Shown one piece after another: positions 6,095-13,961 of a stretch of 20,915 bases of DNA. Under the pieces are notes generated by a model, which was not told where the DNA came from, made no database searches, and saw only the letters and a list, made by a program, of their open reading frames with translations. Made by a program: the position numbers and the translations under genes. The DNA is from DASYUM01 sp036001225. Lineage in GTDB: Bacteria > Methylomirabilota > Methylomirabilia > Rokubacteriales > DASRDR01. Where the stretch lies: NCBI GenBank assembly GCA_036001225.1, contig DASYUM010000024.1, forward strand, positions 1 to 20,915. Direction: 5' to 3'. How positions within the stretch are numbered: position 1 is the first letter of the stretch; every line of letters begins with the position of its first letter.

Positions 6095-7170
6095 GGGGTG
6101 GCTCCCAGGCCGTCCTCGGGCGGCAGCACGACGACGCGCTCCGCCGGGAGCCGCAGCGCCACCGGGCTGCCCACCGCCACCGGCCGGCCGACGCGCGCCT
6201 TGACGGACTGCCCCGACGGGAGCTCCACCTCGAGGTCGTGCTCGCGCCCCAGGTATTCGATGAGCCGCACGCGGCCCGACAGGACGTTCACGCCGGGCGC
6301 GTCCTCGGTGAGCAGGACGTCCTCGGGCCGGACGGCGGCGATGCCCGCCGCCCCCGGCGCCAGCGGGGCGGCCGTGCGGCCCGCGAGCTGGAGCGTGCCG
6401 GCCCGGCCGAGCACCGTCCCGTCGGCGCCCCGTCCGGTGACGGTGAGCGGGAAGAAATTCCGGTAGCCCATGAAGTCGGCGACGAAGAGGTTCGCCGGGC
6501 GGTCGTGGATCTCGGCCGGTGTCCCGGCCTGCATGACCCGGCCGTCCTTCATGACCACGACCCGGTCGGAGAGGGAGAGGGCCTCGATCTGGTCGTGCGT
6601 CACGTAGATCGCGGTGAGTCCGAGATCGGCGTGAAGCCGCTTGATCTCGGCCCGCATCTCGAGCCGGAGCTTGGCGTCGAGGTTACTGAGCGGCTCGTCG
6701 AGCAAGACGAGGCGGGGCCCGATCACGAGGGCCCGCGCGATGGCAACCCGCTGCTGCTGCCCTCCCGAGAGCTGGCTCGGATAGCGTGCCTCGAACCCCG
6801 GCAGCTGGACCAGCTCGAGCATGCGCCGGACCCGCTCGACGATCTCGCCGCGCGGCCGGCCGCGCAGCTCGAGGCCGAAGGCGATGTTCTGGAAGACCGT
6901 GAGGTGGGGGAACAGCGCGTAGTTCTGGAACACCATGCCGAAGCCGCGCCGCTCCGGCGGAAGCCCGTCGATCCGCGCCTCGTCCAGCCAGATCTCGCCG
7001 GCGGTGGGCGGGAGGAGGCCGGCCAGCAGGTTGAGGGCCGTCGACTTGCCGCATCCCGACGGGCCGAGGAAGGTGACGAACTCCCGACCGCGCACCTCCA
7101 GGGCGAAGTCGTCGAGGACGGTCTTCGGGCCGAACCGCTTGGTGAGTCGGAAGCGCAGGCTCTGGATCAC
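6091..7170 (-). CDS. ABC importer ATPase, PotA/FbpC-like (359 aa)
   Basis: ATP-hydrolysing subunit that powers import. All motifs are canonical: Walker A GPSGCGKST (36-44), Q-loop Q82 in MVFQNYALFPH, signature LSGGQQQR (134-141), Walker B LVLLDEP (154-160), D-loop SNLDAK and switch histidine H192 in YVTHDQ. A C-terminal part of about 130 residues with AAVRPEDVLL is the TOBE-type regulatory region seen in PotA, MalK and FbpC. Start: GTG 7170 is the only reasonable start codon between the upstream amidase stop (7203) and the conserved beginning; the Shine-Dalgarno is weak and distant. It overlaps the next permease as ATGA. It is the only CUT/Pot-class ATPase in the window, so it may also energise the sugar-type permease pair upstream. 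Confidence 0.92.
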   Translation of the reverse strand: MIQSLRFRLTKRFGPKTVLDDFALEVRGREFVTFLGPSGCGKSTALNLLAGLLPPTAGEIWLDEARIDGLPPERRGFGMVFQNYALFPHLTVFQNIAFGLELRGRPRGEIVERVRRMLELVQLPGFEARYPSQLSGGQQQRVAIARALVIGPRLVLLDEPLSNLDAKLRLEMRAEIKRLHADLGLTAIYVTHDQIEALSLSDRVVVMKDGRVMQAGTPAEIHDRPANLFVADFMGYRNFFPLTVTGRGADGTVLGRAGTLQLAGRTAAPLAPGAAGIAAVRPEDVLLTEDAPGVNVLSGRVRLIEYLGREHDLEVELPSGQSVKARVGRPVAVGSPVALRLPAERVVVLPPEDGLGATP

Positions 7171-7202
7171 GGCGTCCGGCCCGAGCCCGCCGTCCCCACC
7201 CG

Positions 7203-8132
7203 TCAGGCTCCCCGAGGTCGCTCGGGCTCGGGGGCGCGCCGCGCCTGGCCGAGCACGGCCTTCGGCAGCACGAGCCGGACGGCCATCACCGGCCGCGGCG
7301 AGGTCCCGATCTTGAAGTCGCCCACCAGGGAGGCGAGCATGTACGCCTCTTCGCCGGTGAGGCGGGTCGTCCGGGTGATGTACCGGATGGCCGCCCGGGC
7401 GGCGTCGCGGCAGGCCTCTTCCAGGGTCGGCGCCGTGCCGACGAACTGCAGGGTCTCGGGCGTTTCGATGACGGGCCGGTCGAGGAACGGGGGGCGCTCC
7501 ACCGTGGCCCGGAGCGTCACCGTCGCATCGCACTCGAGCCCGGTCCCACACGTGATCCCGTCGCCGATGATCGCGTGAGAATCGGCCAGGAAGAGGAGGG
7601 CTCCCGGGACGAAGACCGGGAGGTGGCAGACGGTCCCCGCCCGCAGCTCGTTCTGGTCGAGGTCGCCGCCGTGGGGGCCGGCGTAGCCGAAGTGGTCCAG
7701 CACCTCGGGCATGGTCGCCAGGGTGCCGAGCGAGGGGCGCACCGGGATCCGCACGTCGCCGAAGTGGATCATCCCGTCCCGGATCGGGAACGCGCGGATC
7801 GTCGGGCCGGGGAACTCTTTGGGAAGGAAGCCGTAGTTCCGCATCACCGCCGTCATGCCCTCCCGGCCCACCTCCATGGCGAGCAGCTCGACACGGAGCG
7901 AGTCGCCGGGCTGCGCTCCCTCCACCGCGATCGGCCCGGTGATCTGCCCGAGGGGGTGTCCGACCGCCTCGTCCGTGAACGGGGTGGGCAGGCGCGAGGG
8001 ATCCCGGATGCCCGAGAACCCTTCGCGCACCTCCACCGTGACGACGTCGCCCGATCGGATCGTGAGCGCCGGACGCGGATCCGGCTTCACGTCCATCAGA
8101 TACACATCCGGATTCGGCTTCAGCGACTCCAC
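7203..8132 (-). CDS. Acetamidase/formamidase family protein (309 aa)
   Basis: Members of the FmdA/AmdA family hydrolyse short amides to the acid and ammonia in the cytoplasm. Family features seen: VEGAQPGDSLRVEL (70-83), GGDLDQNELRAGT (155-167) with a following LPVFVPGALL, and the metal-site-like segment ADSHAIIGDGI (183-193). Relatives usually read GD-x-H-A-x-x-GDGE there, so the first G is A and the final E is I, while D184, H186 and D191 remain. Start is GTG 8132, because a strong purine run (GGGAGGAG) lies just upstream. It sits between a binding-protein gene and the ATPase gene of an importer, 32 bases from the latter, suggesting that the imported compound or a derivative carries an amide. 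Actual substrate unknown. Confidence 0.87.
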   Translation of the reverse strand: MESLKPNPDVYLMDVKPDPRPALTIRSGDVVTVEVREGFSGIRDPSRLPTPFTDEAVGHPLGQITGPIAVEGAQPGDSLRVELLAMEVGREGMTAVMRNYGFLPKEFPGPTIRAFPIRDGMIHFGDVRIPVRPSLGTLATMPEVLDHFGYAGPHGGDLDQNELRAGTVCHLPVFVPGALLFLADSHAIIGDGITCGTGLECDATVTLRATVERPPFLDRPVIETPETLQFVGTAPTLEEACRDAARAAIRYITRTTRLTGEEAYMLASLVGDFKIGTSPRPVMAVRLVLPKAVLGQARRAPEPERPRGA

Positions 8133-8199
8133 GGGCTCCTCCCCACTAAAAGCCTCCCGGTGTCACGCCGGTTCGGGTTGTACACTACGAAGCTCCCGA

Positions 8200-8284
8200 C
8201 CGAAGCGCTCCGAGCGCGGGCTTCGCCCGCGCAACCCTCTTGGGGGAGGCCTCGGAGGGGGCCGTCGAGGCCCCCTCCGAAGGT
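8200..8284. repeat. Double-hairpin intergenic element, copy A
   Basis: Two adjacent hairpins end exactly at the stop codon of the binding-protein gene (8285). Hairpin 1 pairs GCGCGGGC (8214-8221) with GCCCGCGC (8225-8232) around TTC. Hairpin 2 is a perfect 12-base stem, TCGGAGGGGGCC (8252-8263) with GGCCCCCTCCGA (8269-8280), loop GTCGA. Hairpin 1 with its flanks is nearly identical to the element at 14886-14965. Transcribed on the minus strand, it lies in the 3' region of the binding-protein message and could stabilise that message or attenuate read-through; there is no U-run. Confidence 0.75.
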
Positions 8285-9451
8285 CTAAAACTTCTTGATC
8301 CGCTGGGCCCCGACCTCCTTGTCCCACCGGTCCATGGCCGCGACGAGCGGCTTCACCGGGAGCTGGGCCACGACCTTGTACTTCTTCTCCATGTCCGTGT
8401 ACTCGGGCCGCCAGTGCTCGCGCACCAGCTTCTGGAGGTCGGGCGGGGCCTTGTCGAGGGTCGCCGCCTTGACGGACGGCCCGATGAAGGCCTTCCAGGT
8501 GAGCGCCTGCTGGTCCGGTCGCCGCATGAAGCTCATCAGGTCGAGGACGACCTCCTGCTCGGCCGGCGTCACGCCCTTGGGGATCGCCCAGTAATGCCCG
8601 TCGATCACGAAGTGGGTGTTGGGCAGAATGAAGATCCGGGAGTCCGGCGGAATCGTCCCTTCGGCCCGCGGCTTCATGTCCCACTCCATGATCCCGGCGA
8701 TGATCCAGCGCGTCCCTTCGGCGAACTCCTTGAGCGTCACCGCGGTGCCGGTCGGATAGTACTCGACGTACTCGCCGACCTCCTTCAGGAAGGCCCAGGT
8801 CTTGTCCCAGCCCTTGACCGGATCCTTGGGATCCTTGTCGCCCAGGATGTACGGCATGCCGGCCAGGATGGACCGGCCGGGACCCGAATTGGCGGGCCGG
8901 GCGTACATGAACTTGCCGGGATTCGCCTTCACCCAGGCCTTGAACTCGTCGGCGGTCTTGGGCGGCTCCTTCACCTTGCCCGGGTTGTAGATGAAGACCG
9001 GGCCGCCGTTGGACACTACCGAGGGCAGGAGATAGCCTTCACCCTCGTCCTGCAGGACCTTCGCCGCGTCGGTGAGCTCGTCCTTCGGGAACCGCTTGTC
9101 GTATTGCGGGAACAGCTTGACCAGCTGGCCGTTCTGGACCAGCACCGAGCCGGCATCCTGCCCGGTCAGGATCAGGTTGATGTCCACCCGGCCGGCATCC
9201 TGCTGGGCCTTGATCTTGGCCGGCAGCTCGGGGGCCGGCGCCCGCTGATAGGTCACGTCCTTGACGCGCTGCGGGTTGGCCTTCTTGAAGTTCTCGATGA
9301 TGTCGCGCACCGACGAGAGGTCACCCGCCACGTCGACGACCGAGATGGTCACCGGCCCCTGGGCCGCGCCGCGGTCGACCCCGGCGCCCAGAGCCAACGC
9401 CGTCGCGGCCACCAGGAGCATTCCTCTGCGCCAATGTCTGGCCTCTCTCAT
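8285..9451 (-). CDS. ABC importer substrate-binding protein, YnjB/PotD-like (388 aa)
   Basis: Periplasmic (or surface) solute receptor. The N-terminus is a Sec signal peptide: basic MREARHWRRG, hydrophobic MLLVAATALALGAGV, and a likely cut after AAQ near residue 31. The mature part has features of the YnjB/SBP_bac_8-like group: GQDAGSVLVQNGQLVKLFP, a central ARPANSGPGRSILAG stretch, YYPTGTAVTLKEFAEGTRW, and a C-terminal RWDKEVGAQ. ATG 9451 is supported by GGAGG five bases upstream. It begins 26 bases after the stop of the sugar-type permease and is followed by a double hairpin, then the amidase and the PotABC-like genes. By class it most likely serves the downstream PotB/C-like permeases, although by distance it is transcribed with the upstream pair. 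Confidence 0.85.
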   Translation of the reverse strand: MREARHWRRGMLLVAATALALGAGVDRGAAQGPVTISVVDVAGDLSSVRDIIENFKKANPQRVKDVTYQRAPAPELPAKIKAQQDAGRVDINLILTGQDAGSVLVQNGQLVKLFPQYDKRFPKDELTDAAKVLQDEGEGYLLPSVVSNGGPVFIYNPGKVKEPPKTADEFKAWVKANPGKFMYARPANSGPGRSILAGMPYILGDKDPKDPVKGWDKTWAFLKEVGEYVEYYPTGTAVTLKEFAEGTRWIIAGIMEWDMKPRAEGTIPPDSRIFILPNTHFVIDGHYWAIPKGVTPAEQEVVLDLMSFMRRPDQQALTWKAFIGPSVKAATLDKAPPDLQKLVREHWRPEYTDMEKKYKVVAQLPVKPLVAAMDRWDKEVGAQRIKKF

Positions 9452-9477
9452 AGGGCCTCCTTGCCGGGCCCGTCCGG

Positions 9478-10344
9478 CTAGCCCTTGAGGGCGCCGGCCG
9501 TGAGCCCGCGGATGAGGTGTCGCTGCAGGAAGGTGAACAGGACTGCCACCGGCACTGTGCTGATCATCACGCCGGCCGACAGCTGACCCCACTGGATCTC
9601 GTACTGTCCGACCATATAGAGCAGTCCGGCCGACAGCGTCCGCATCTCGGTCTGAGTCGTGAAGGTGATCGCGAAGAGCAGCTCGCTCCAGGACGAGACG
9701 AAGGCGAAGATGGCGGTCGCCGCCACTCCCGGCGCCGCCAGCGGCAGGACGATCCGGAGCAGAGCGCCGAGACGACCGCAGCCGTCGATCATGGCGCTCT
9801 CCTCCAGCTCCCGCGGGATGGACTCGAAGTAGCCCACCAGCATCCATACGGTAAACGGCACCGTGAAGGAAAAATTCGAGTAGATGAGCGCCTGGTAGGT
9901 GTCGATGAGCCCGAGCGCATACCACTGCGAGAGAAGCGGGGCGATGAGGAGGACGGCCGGAAACATCTGGGTCGCCAGGAACACGAGCAAGAAGACATCC
10001 CGTCCGACGAACCGGAAGCGGGCCAGGGCGTACCCGGCGAGGATCGAGATCACCGTCGTCGCCACCATCGTGACCGACGACACCCACAGGCTGTTTGCGA
10101 AGAATCGGCTGAAGGGCGTGAGGCTGGAAGTCCAGGCGTCCACGTAGTTGGCGAGGGTGATCTGCTTCGGGAGGTAGACGAGCGGCGTGGCGTACAGCTC
10201 GGCCCGCGTCTTGAATGAGCTCAGGAACACCCAGACGAAGGGGCCGATGGCGAACAGCGTGAGCAGAGCGAGCCCGCCCCAGAGGACGGGGCCGCCCAGA
10301 ACGCGCTCGGCCAGGTCGGCGCGGCCGGCCCGCCGGCCGGTCAT
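9478..10344 (-). CDS. ABC sugar-type importer permease, MalG class (288 aa)
   Basis: Second permease of a CUT1-type (carbohydrate uptake) pair. The first membrane segment is about residues 22-42 and the periplasmic loop contains LYATPLVYLPKQITLANYVD. The FFANSLWVSS segment and the FLATQMFPAVLLIAPLLSQW segment are typical of MalG/UgpE-like proteins. The EAA loop is ELEESAMIDGCG (179-190) followed by LLRIVLPLAAPG. ATG 10344 overlaps the stop of the preceding permease (ATGA). No dedicated ATPase follows; the next gene is a binding protein of another class. Substrate is unknown and need not be a sugar. Confidence 0.9.
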   Translation of the reverse strand: MTGRRAGRADLAERVLGGPVLWGGLALLTLFAIGPFVWVFLSSFKTRAELYATPLVYLPKQITLANYVDAWTSSLTPFSRFFANSLWVSSVTMVATTVISILAGYALARFRFVGRDVFLLVFLATQMFPAVLLIAPLLSQWYALGLIDTYQALIYSNFSFTVPFTVWMLVGYFESIPRELEESAMIDGCGRLGALLRIVLPLAAPGVAATAIFAFVSSWSELLFAITFTTQTEMRTLSAGLLYMVGQYEIQWGQLSAGVMISTVPVAVLFTFLQRHLIRGLTAGALKG

Positions 10345-11276
10345 GCCACGGATTCCACGCCCCGCGTGACGCGGAGGTAGGCGATGGTGAACGCCAGCAT
10401 GATCAGCAGGAGCACGACCGACAGCGTCGCCGCGTACCCGAAGTCGAGGTTCGAGTAGGCCTGAAGTAGCGTGTAGGTCGAGGTGATCTGGGTTGCGTTG
10501 GCGGGCCCGCCGCTGGTCATGACGAAGATGAGGTCGGCGTAGTTGAACGTCCAGATGATGCGCGTCGCCGTGGCCACCACGATGATGGGTCGAAGGAGCG
10601 GGAGCGTGACGTGCCAGAAGCGCTGGGTGACGCTCGCCCCGTCGACCCGGGCCGCCTCGTACAGCTCGTCCGGAATGGCCTGGAGGCCGGCCAGCAGCAT
10701 GATGGCGAAGAAGGGCACGCCCCGCCAGATGTTGGTCATGATGACGGCCGGCATGGCGAGGCGCGGGTCGGAGAGCCAGGCCACCCGCTCGTGGAGCCAG
10801 CCGAGTCGGAAGAGCAGGTCGTTCAGGATGCCGTAGTTCGGCTGGTAGATGTACTCCCAGACCAGTGCCACCACCACGCCGGGAATCACCCACGGCAGCA
10901 GCGTGACCGTCCGCACCAGCGCTCGTCCGGCGAAGGCCTGGTGGAGGAGGAGGGCGGCCGCGAAGCCGCCCAGAAACTGGAGCGACACCGAGCCGAAGAC
11001 CCACCACGCCGAGTTCCAGAGGGTGAGCCAGAAGACGTCGTCCCCGAGGAGTCGCGCGTAGTTGCCGAGGCCGATGAACCGGTACTCCTGCGGCTTGATG
11101 AGCACGTGGTTGTACAGGCTCATGTGGATGGCCTTCAGGATCGGGACGAGGACGGTGCCGCCGAGGCAGACCGCGACGGGGAGCAGATAGGCGTACCCGA
11201 GCAGAAGCTCGCGCGTCCGCCGAGTGACCAGAGGCCGCGCGAGCGGCGCGGCGATTGTCGCGTCACGGTAACTCAC
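10341..11276 (-). CDS. ABC sugar-type importer permease, MalF class (311 aa)
   Basis: First permease of the CUT1-type pair. The first membrane segment is YAYLLPVAVCLGGTVLVPIL (28-47), then SLYNHVLIKPQEYRFIGLGN leading to the core. LPWVIPGVVVALVW and the EAA loop ELYEAARVDGAS (204-215) with FWHVTLPLLRP are diagnostic. GTG 11276 is the start that keeps the family-typical basic N-terminal tail; I see no strong ribosome binding site. It follows the Tat-exported binding-protein gene after 227 bases that carry hairpins, and it is translationally coupled to the MalG-class gene. Confidence 0.9.
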   Translation of the reverse strand: MSYRDATIAAPLARPLVTRRTRELLLGYAYLLPVAVCLGGTVLVPILKAIHMSLYNHVLIKPQEYRFIGLGNYARLLGDDVFWLTLWNSAWWVFGSVSLQFLGGFAAALLLHQAFAGRALVRTVTLLPWVIPGVVVALVWEYIYQPNYGILNDLLFRLGWLHERVAWLSDPRLAMPAVIMTNIWRGVPFFAIMLLAGLQAIPDELYEAARVDGASVTQRFWHVTLPLLRPIIVVATATRIIWTFNYADLIFVMTSGGPANATQITSTYTLLQAYSNLDFGYAATLSVVLLLIMLAFTIAYLRVTRGVESVA

Positions 11277-11324
11277 GTCACGCCGTCTCTGGGGTCATCC
11301 CGCCGCGCGCTCTTGGCCGACGCG

Positions 11325-11372
11325 TCCTGGGGGGAGGTTTCGAAGGGGAGCACAGCCCCCCTCCGAGACCTA
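11325..11372. repeat. Hairpin element, degenerate copy B2
   Basis: GGTTTCGAAGGGG (11337-11349) pairs imperfectly with the following CCCCCCTCCGAGACC (about 11357-11371). This resembles the second hairpin of the elements at 8252-8280 and 14936-14964. It lies between the binding-protein gene and the MalF-class permease, downstream of copy B in transcription order, so this gap carries two members of the family. Confidence 0.5.
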
Positions 11373-11424
11373 GGAACGTGTCGGAGTAACCGGCGCCGGC
11401 CACCGAGCGCGTGGTTCATCCAGG

Positions 11425-11503
11425 AGTGCTCCGAGCGGCGGCTTCACCGCCGCCACGACGGGGGGGGCCTCGGGGGGGGCTTCCGAGACCTCCCCGAAAT
11501 GAC
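11425..11503. repeat. Double-hairpin intergenic element, copy B
   Basis: Hairpin 1 pairs GCGGCGG (11435-11441) with CCGCCGC (11447-11453) around CTTCA, preceded by gctccga as in the other copies. Hairpin 2 pairs GGCCTCGG (about 11466-11473) with CCGAGACC with one mismatch. It ends at the stop codon of the Tat-exported binding-protein gene (11504), the same position relative to a coding end as copies A and C. Confidence 0.6.
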
Positions 11504-12817
11504 CTACGCCATGTTCTTGGTCAGCACCTCGGCGAACTTGTCGAGGCACTCCTTTGCGGAGATCTTTCCGACCATCGCCTGCTGGAAGAGCGGGACCCCC
11601 TCGGAGTCGAGCTTCCCGCCCCATCCGGCGTGGGCCAGGTAGGGGCTCACGATGGAGAACGGGAAGGATTTGACGAAGCCCGCCAGGGCCGGGTCCTTGG
11701 CGAACTCGGGCCGGTCGGCGACCGTCTTGCGGGCGGGCAGGAGGCCGAGCGTCTTGCAGTACATCGCGTGCGGTTCATCCTCCATCAGGAAGGTCATGAA
11801 CCGCCATGCCCCTTCCCGGTTCTTGGCGGCCTTGAAGGCGGTCAGCGTCTCGGAGAAGTAGAAGGAGGCGCGCTTCTTGGTCGGCCCCATCGGGAGCGGC
11901 ACCGTCGCGAAGTTCTGGGGCCCCACGAACCCCTTCTGCTCCTCCGAGGAGCCGGAGTTGTGGAGATAGGTATTCGTGATGCCGCGGCCGAACCCTTCCA
12001 CGATCTGTCGCCAGCCGTCGGTGGGCACGCTGGGCGGCGTCACCTTGTGCTTGCGCAAGAGATCCAGGTACCAGTCCAGGCCCTCGACGGCCTCCTTCCC
12101 GTTGATGACGACCTTGCCATCCTTGAGCACCTGGGCGCCGTTCCCGTACATGAACTCGGTGGCATAGAGGACCGCCCACGTCCCCTGCCCGCGCATGCCG
12201 AAGCCGTACTGGTTCCGGTCCGCCTTGGTGAAGCCCTTGGCCAGCGTCAGGAAGTCGTCCCAGGTCCAGTCGTCCGATGGCGCCTTGAGGCCGTACTCCT
12301 TGAGGCGGTCGGTCCGATAGTAGATCGCGTCGTTGGTGACGACCCACGGGAAGGAGAGAATCTTCCCCTTCACCGTCACCGTCTCCCAGGCGATCGGGAG
12401 CACGTCTCGGTAGTGCTTCCAGTCCTTGACCTGGGCGGTGAGATCCTCGACCGCCCCCATGCCTTCGAACTCGCCCACCCAGTTGTCCCACACCTGGCAG
12501 CAGTCCGGCGGACTGCCAGCCGTGATGGACGTGATGAGCTTCTGACGGGCCTGAGCCTGCGGCACGAACTCGACCTTGACCTCGAAATCCTTCTGGGACT
12601 GATTGAAGCGCTGCACGAGGGATTCGACCAGCGCGTTGCGCTTCGGCTCGGGCACGCTGAACTGGAACCGGACCGGCGTGGCGCCATAGGCCTTCCGGGT
12701 GGAAAGGAAAGGCTCCTCCCACCACGCGAGGTCACCGGCCGCGATGGCGCCCGAGGCGGCCAGGGTTCGCAGGAACTGCCGGCGGGAGAGTTGCCACCGT
12801 TCGGATGCGACGTCCAT
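11504..12817 (-). CDS. Tat-exported ABC sugar-type substrate-binding protein (437 aa)
   Basis: Extracytoplasmic receptor of the CUT1 class. The N-terminus has a twin-arginine signal, LSRRQFLRTLAASGAIAAG (10-28), implying folded export through Tat rather than Sec. The mature sequence has class features: VQRFNQSQKDFEVKVEFVPQ, PPDCCQVWDNWVGEF, DWTWDDFLTLAKGF and NREGAWRFMTFLMEDE. ATG 12817 is supported by AGGAGG six bases upstream. It starts 154 bases after the livM stop, enough for its own promoter, and heads the block of binding protein, two permeases, second binding protein, amidase and PotABC-like genes. The substrate cannot be predicted. Confidence 0.9.
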   Translation of the reverse strand: MDVASERWQLSRRQFLRTLAASGAIAAGDLAWWEEPFLSTRKAYGATPVRFQFSVPEPKRNALVESLVQRFNQSQKDFEVKVEFVPQAQARQKLITSITAGSPPDCCQVWDNWVGEFEGMGAVEDLTAQVKDWKHYRDVLPIAWETVTVKGKILSFPWVVTNDAIYYRTDRLKEYGLKAPSDDWTWDDFLTLAKGFTKADRNQYGFGMRGQGTWAVLYATEFMYGNGAQVLKDGKVVINGKEAVEGLDWYLDLLRKHKVTPPSVPTDGWRQIVEGFGRGITNTYLHNSGSSEEQKGFVGPQNFATVPLPMGPTKKRASFYFSETLTAFKAAKNREGAWRFMTFLMEDEPHAMYCKTLGLLPARKTVADRPEFAKDPALAGFVKSFPFSIVSPYLAHAGWGGKLDSEGVPLFQQAMVGKISAKECLDKFAEVLTKNMA

Positions 12818-12971
12818 GCGCGCGTCCTCCTGTCAGGGTAGCCTGGGGGCCCGGGAAGGGGCGACGTGACCAGTCCGTTGCCTGCTTCGTTCACGTTTCC
12901 CCGAGCCTACGTCAACCGGGCCGGGAGCGTCAATACGGGGCGCCTCGCCGCGACCACCCGGCCGGTGTCAC

Positions 12972-13961
12972 TCAGGCCGGTGCCCGAGCGGCCCCCGGGC
13001 GGCGGCCCACGAACTGACGGGCACTCCCGTAGATCCCGGCCGGCAGAAAGATGATGAAGATCATCAGGAGCAAGCCGTAGATGGTCTCGGCCATCCCGAT
13101 GAAGCGGAGGCCGAACACGACGCGGAGGTACTCGCTGAGCGCGATCGTGAGGGCGGTGCCGACGGTGGGGCCGAGGAGCGAGTACATGCCGCCCAGGACC
13201 ACCGCGAAGACGATCCGGAGCGACACGCCGATCCCCGCCAGCGTGTCGGGGTTCACGTAGCTGATGTACTGGGCGTAGGCGATGCCGCCGACCGCCGTGA
13301 GCGCGGCCGACAGCACCGTGATCCCGAGCTTGAAGCGCGTCACGTGGATCCCCACCGAGGCGGCGGCGGTCTCGTCCTCCCCGATCGCCTCCATCGCCCG
13401 GCGGGCCATGCTCCGGTCCAGGCGGGCCCAGACGTAGAGGCCGGCCAGCCACAGCCCGAGCGCGCCGTAGTAGAAGACCCGCCGATCGGCGAACTGGATG
13501 GCCACCAGGCTGTCCACCCCGATCGGCTTGACCGTGAGGCCGAGCGACCCGCCGGTCCAGTCTCGCTCGGCGATGATCAGGAGGCGGACGACCTCGCCCA
13601 CGGCCAGGGTCACCAGCGCGAAATAGTGCCCGACCACCTGGAACCGCGAGCAGGGGTAGCCGACCACCACGGCCAGGGCGATGGTGACGCCGACCGCGAC
13701 CAGGCCGCCGATCCAGGGCGTCAGCCCGTAGAAGTTCCACAGGAGCGTGGTCGTGTACGCGCCCAGGCCGAGGAACGCCCCGTGGCCCAGCGAGACCAGG
13801 CCGAACCGCCCCATCAGGGACCAGGCCTGCCCGATGAACGACCAGATGAAGATCTGCACCATGACGTGCACGGTGTAGTCCTGCATCCCGCGCATGGGCA
13901 GGAAGGGCGCGGCGGCCAAGAGGGCCAGCAGCACCCCGCCGACCAGCCGGGCGGCCTTCAT
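12972..13961 (-). CDS. livM: Branched-chain amino acid/amide-type ABC permease LivM (329 aa)
   Basis: Second membrane subunit of a HAAT importer. Family features: WSLMGRFGLVSLGHGAFLGL (the conserved SLGHGAF segment near residues 57-63), GAYTTTLL, a central YPCSRFQVVGHYFALVTLA, RAMEAIGEDETAAASVGI (the cytoplasmic loop that contacts the ATPases), and VVLGGMYSLLGPTVGTAL near the C-terminus. ATG 13961 overlaps the livH stop (ATGA). It is the last gene of the cluster. HAAT permeases carry branched-chain amino acids, urea or short amides; which one is not decidable here. Confidence 0.92.
   Translation of the reverse strand: MKAARLVGGVLLALLAAAPFLPMRGMQDYTVHVMVQIFIWSFIGQAWSLMGRFGLVSLGHGAFLGLGAYTTTLLWNFYGLTPWIGGLVAVGVTIALAVVVGYPCSRFQVVGHYFALVTLAVGEVVRLLIIAERDWTGGSLGLTVKPIGVDSLVAIQFADRRVFYYGALGLWLAGLYVWARLDRSMARRAMEAIGEDETAAASVGIHVTRFKLGITVLSAALTAVGGIAYAQYISYVNPDTLAGIGVSLRIVFAVVLGGMYSLLGPTVGTALTIALSEYLRVVFGLRFIGMAETIYGLLLMIFIIFLPAGIYGSARQFVGRRPGAARAPA

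Noticed and set aside
9452..10087. Extended frame joining the MalG-class region to the YnjB-like binding protein
   Set aside because: The upstream part is an out-of-frame shadow of the permease. The true start at 9451 has a strong ribosome site and a signal peptide.
11411..12841. Long plus-strand open frame opposite the Tat-exported binding protein (and similar ones opposite the PotA-like ATPase, the LivK-like protein and the Cas6-like gene)
   Set aside because: These are antisense frames kept open by high GC. Their products are arginine/glycine/histidine-rich without family motifs, while the minus-strand frames carry clear domains.
12910..12933. Two TTGACG boxes (minus strand) 18 bases apart as a promoter of the Tat-exported binding-protein gene
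   Set aside because: Suggestive -35-like repeats, but no acceptable -10 lies at the right distance, so I do not call it.
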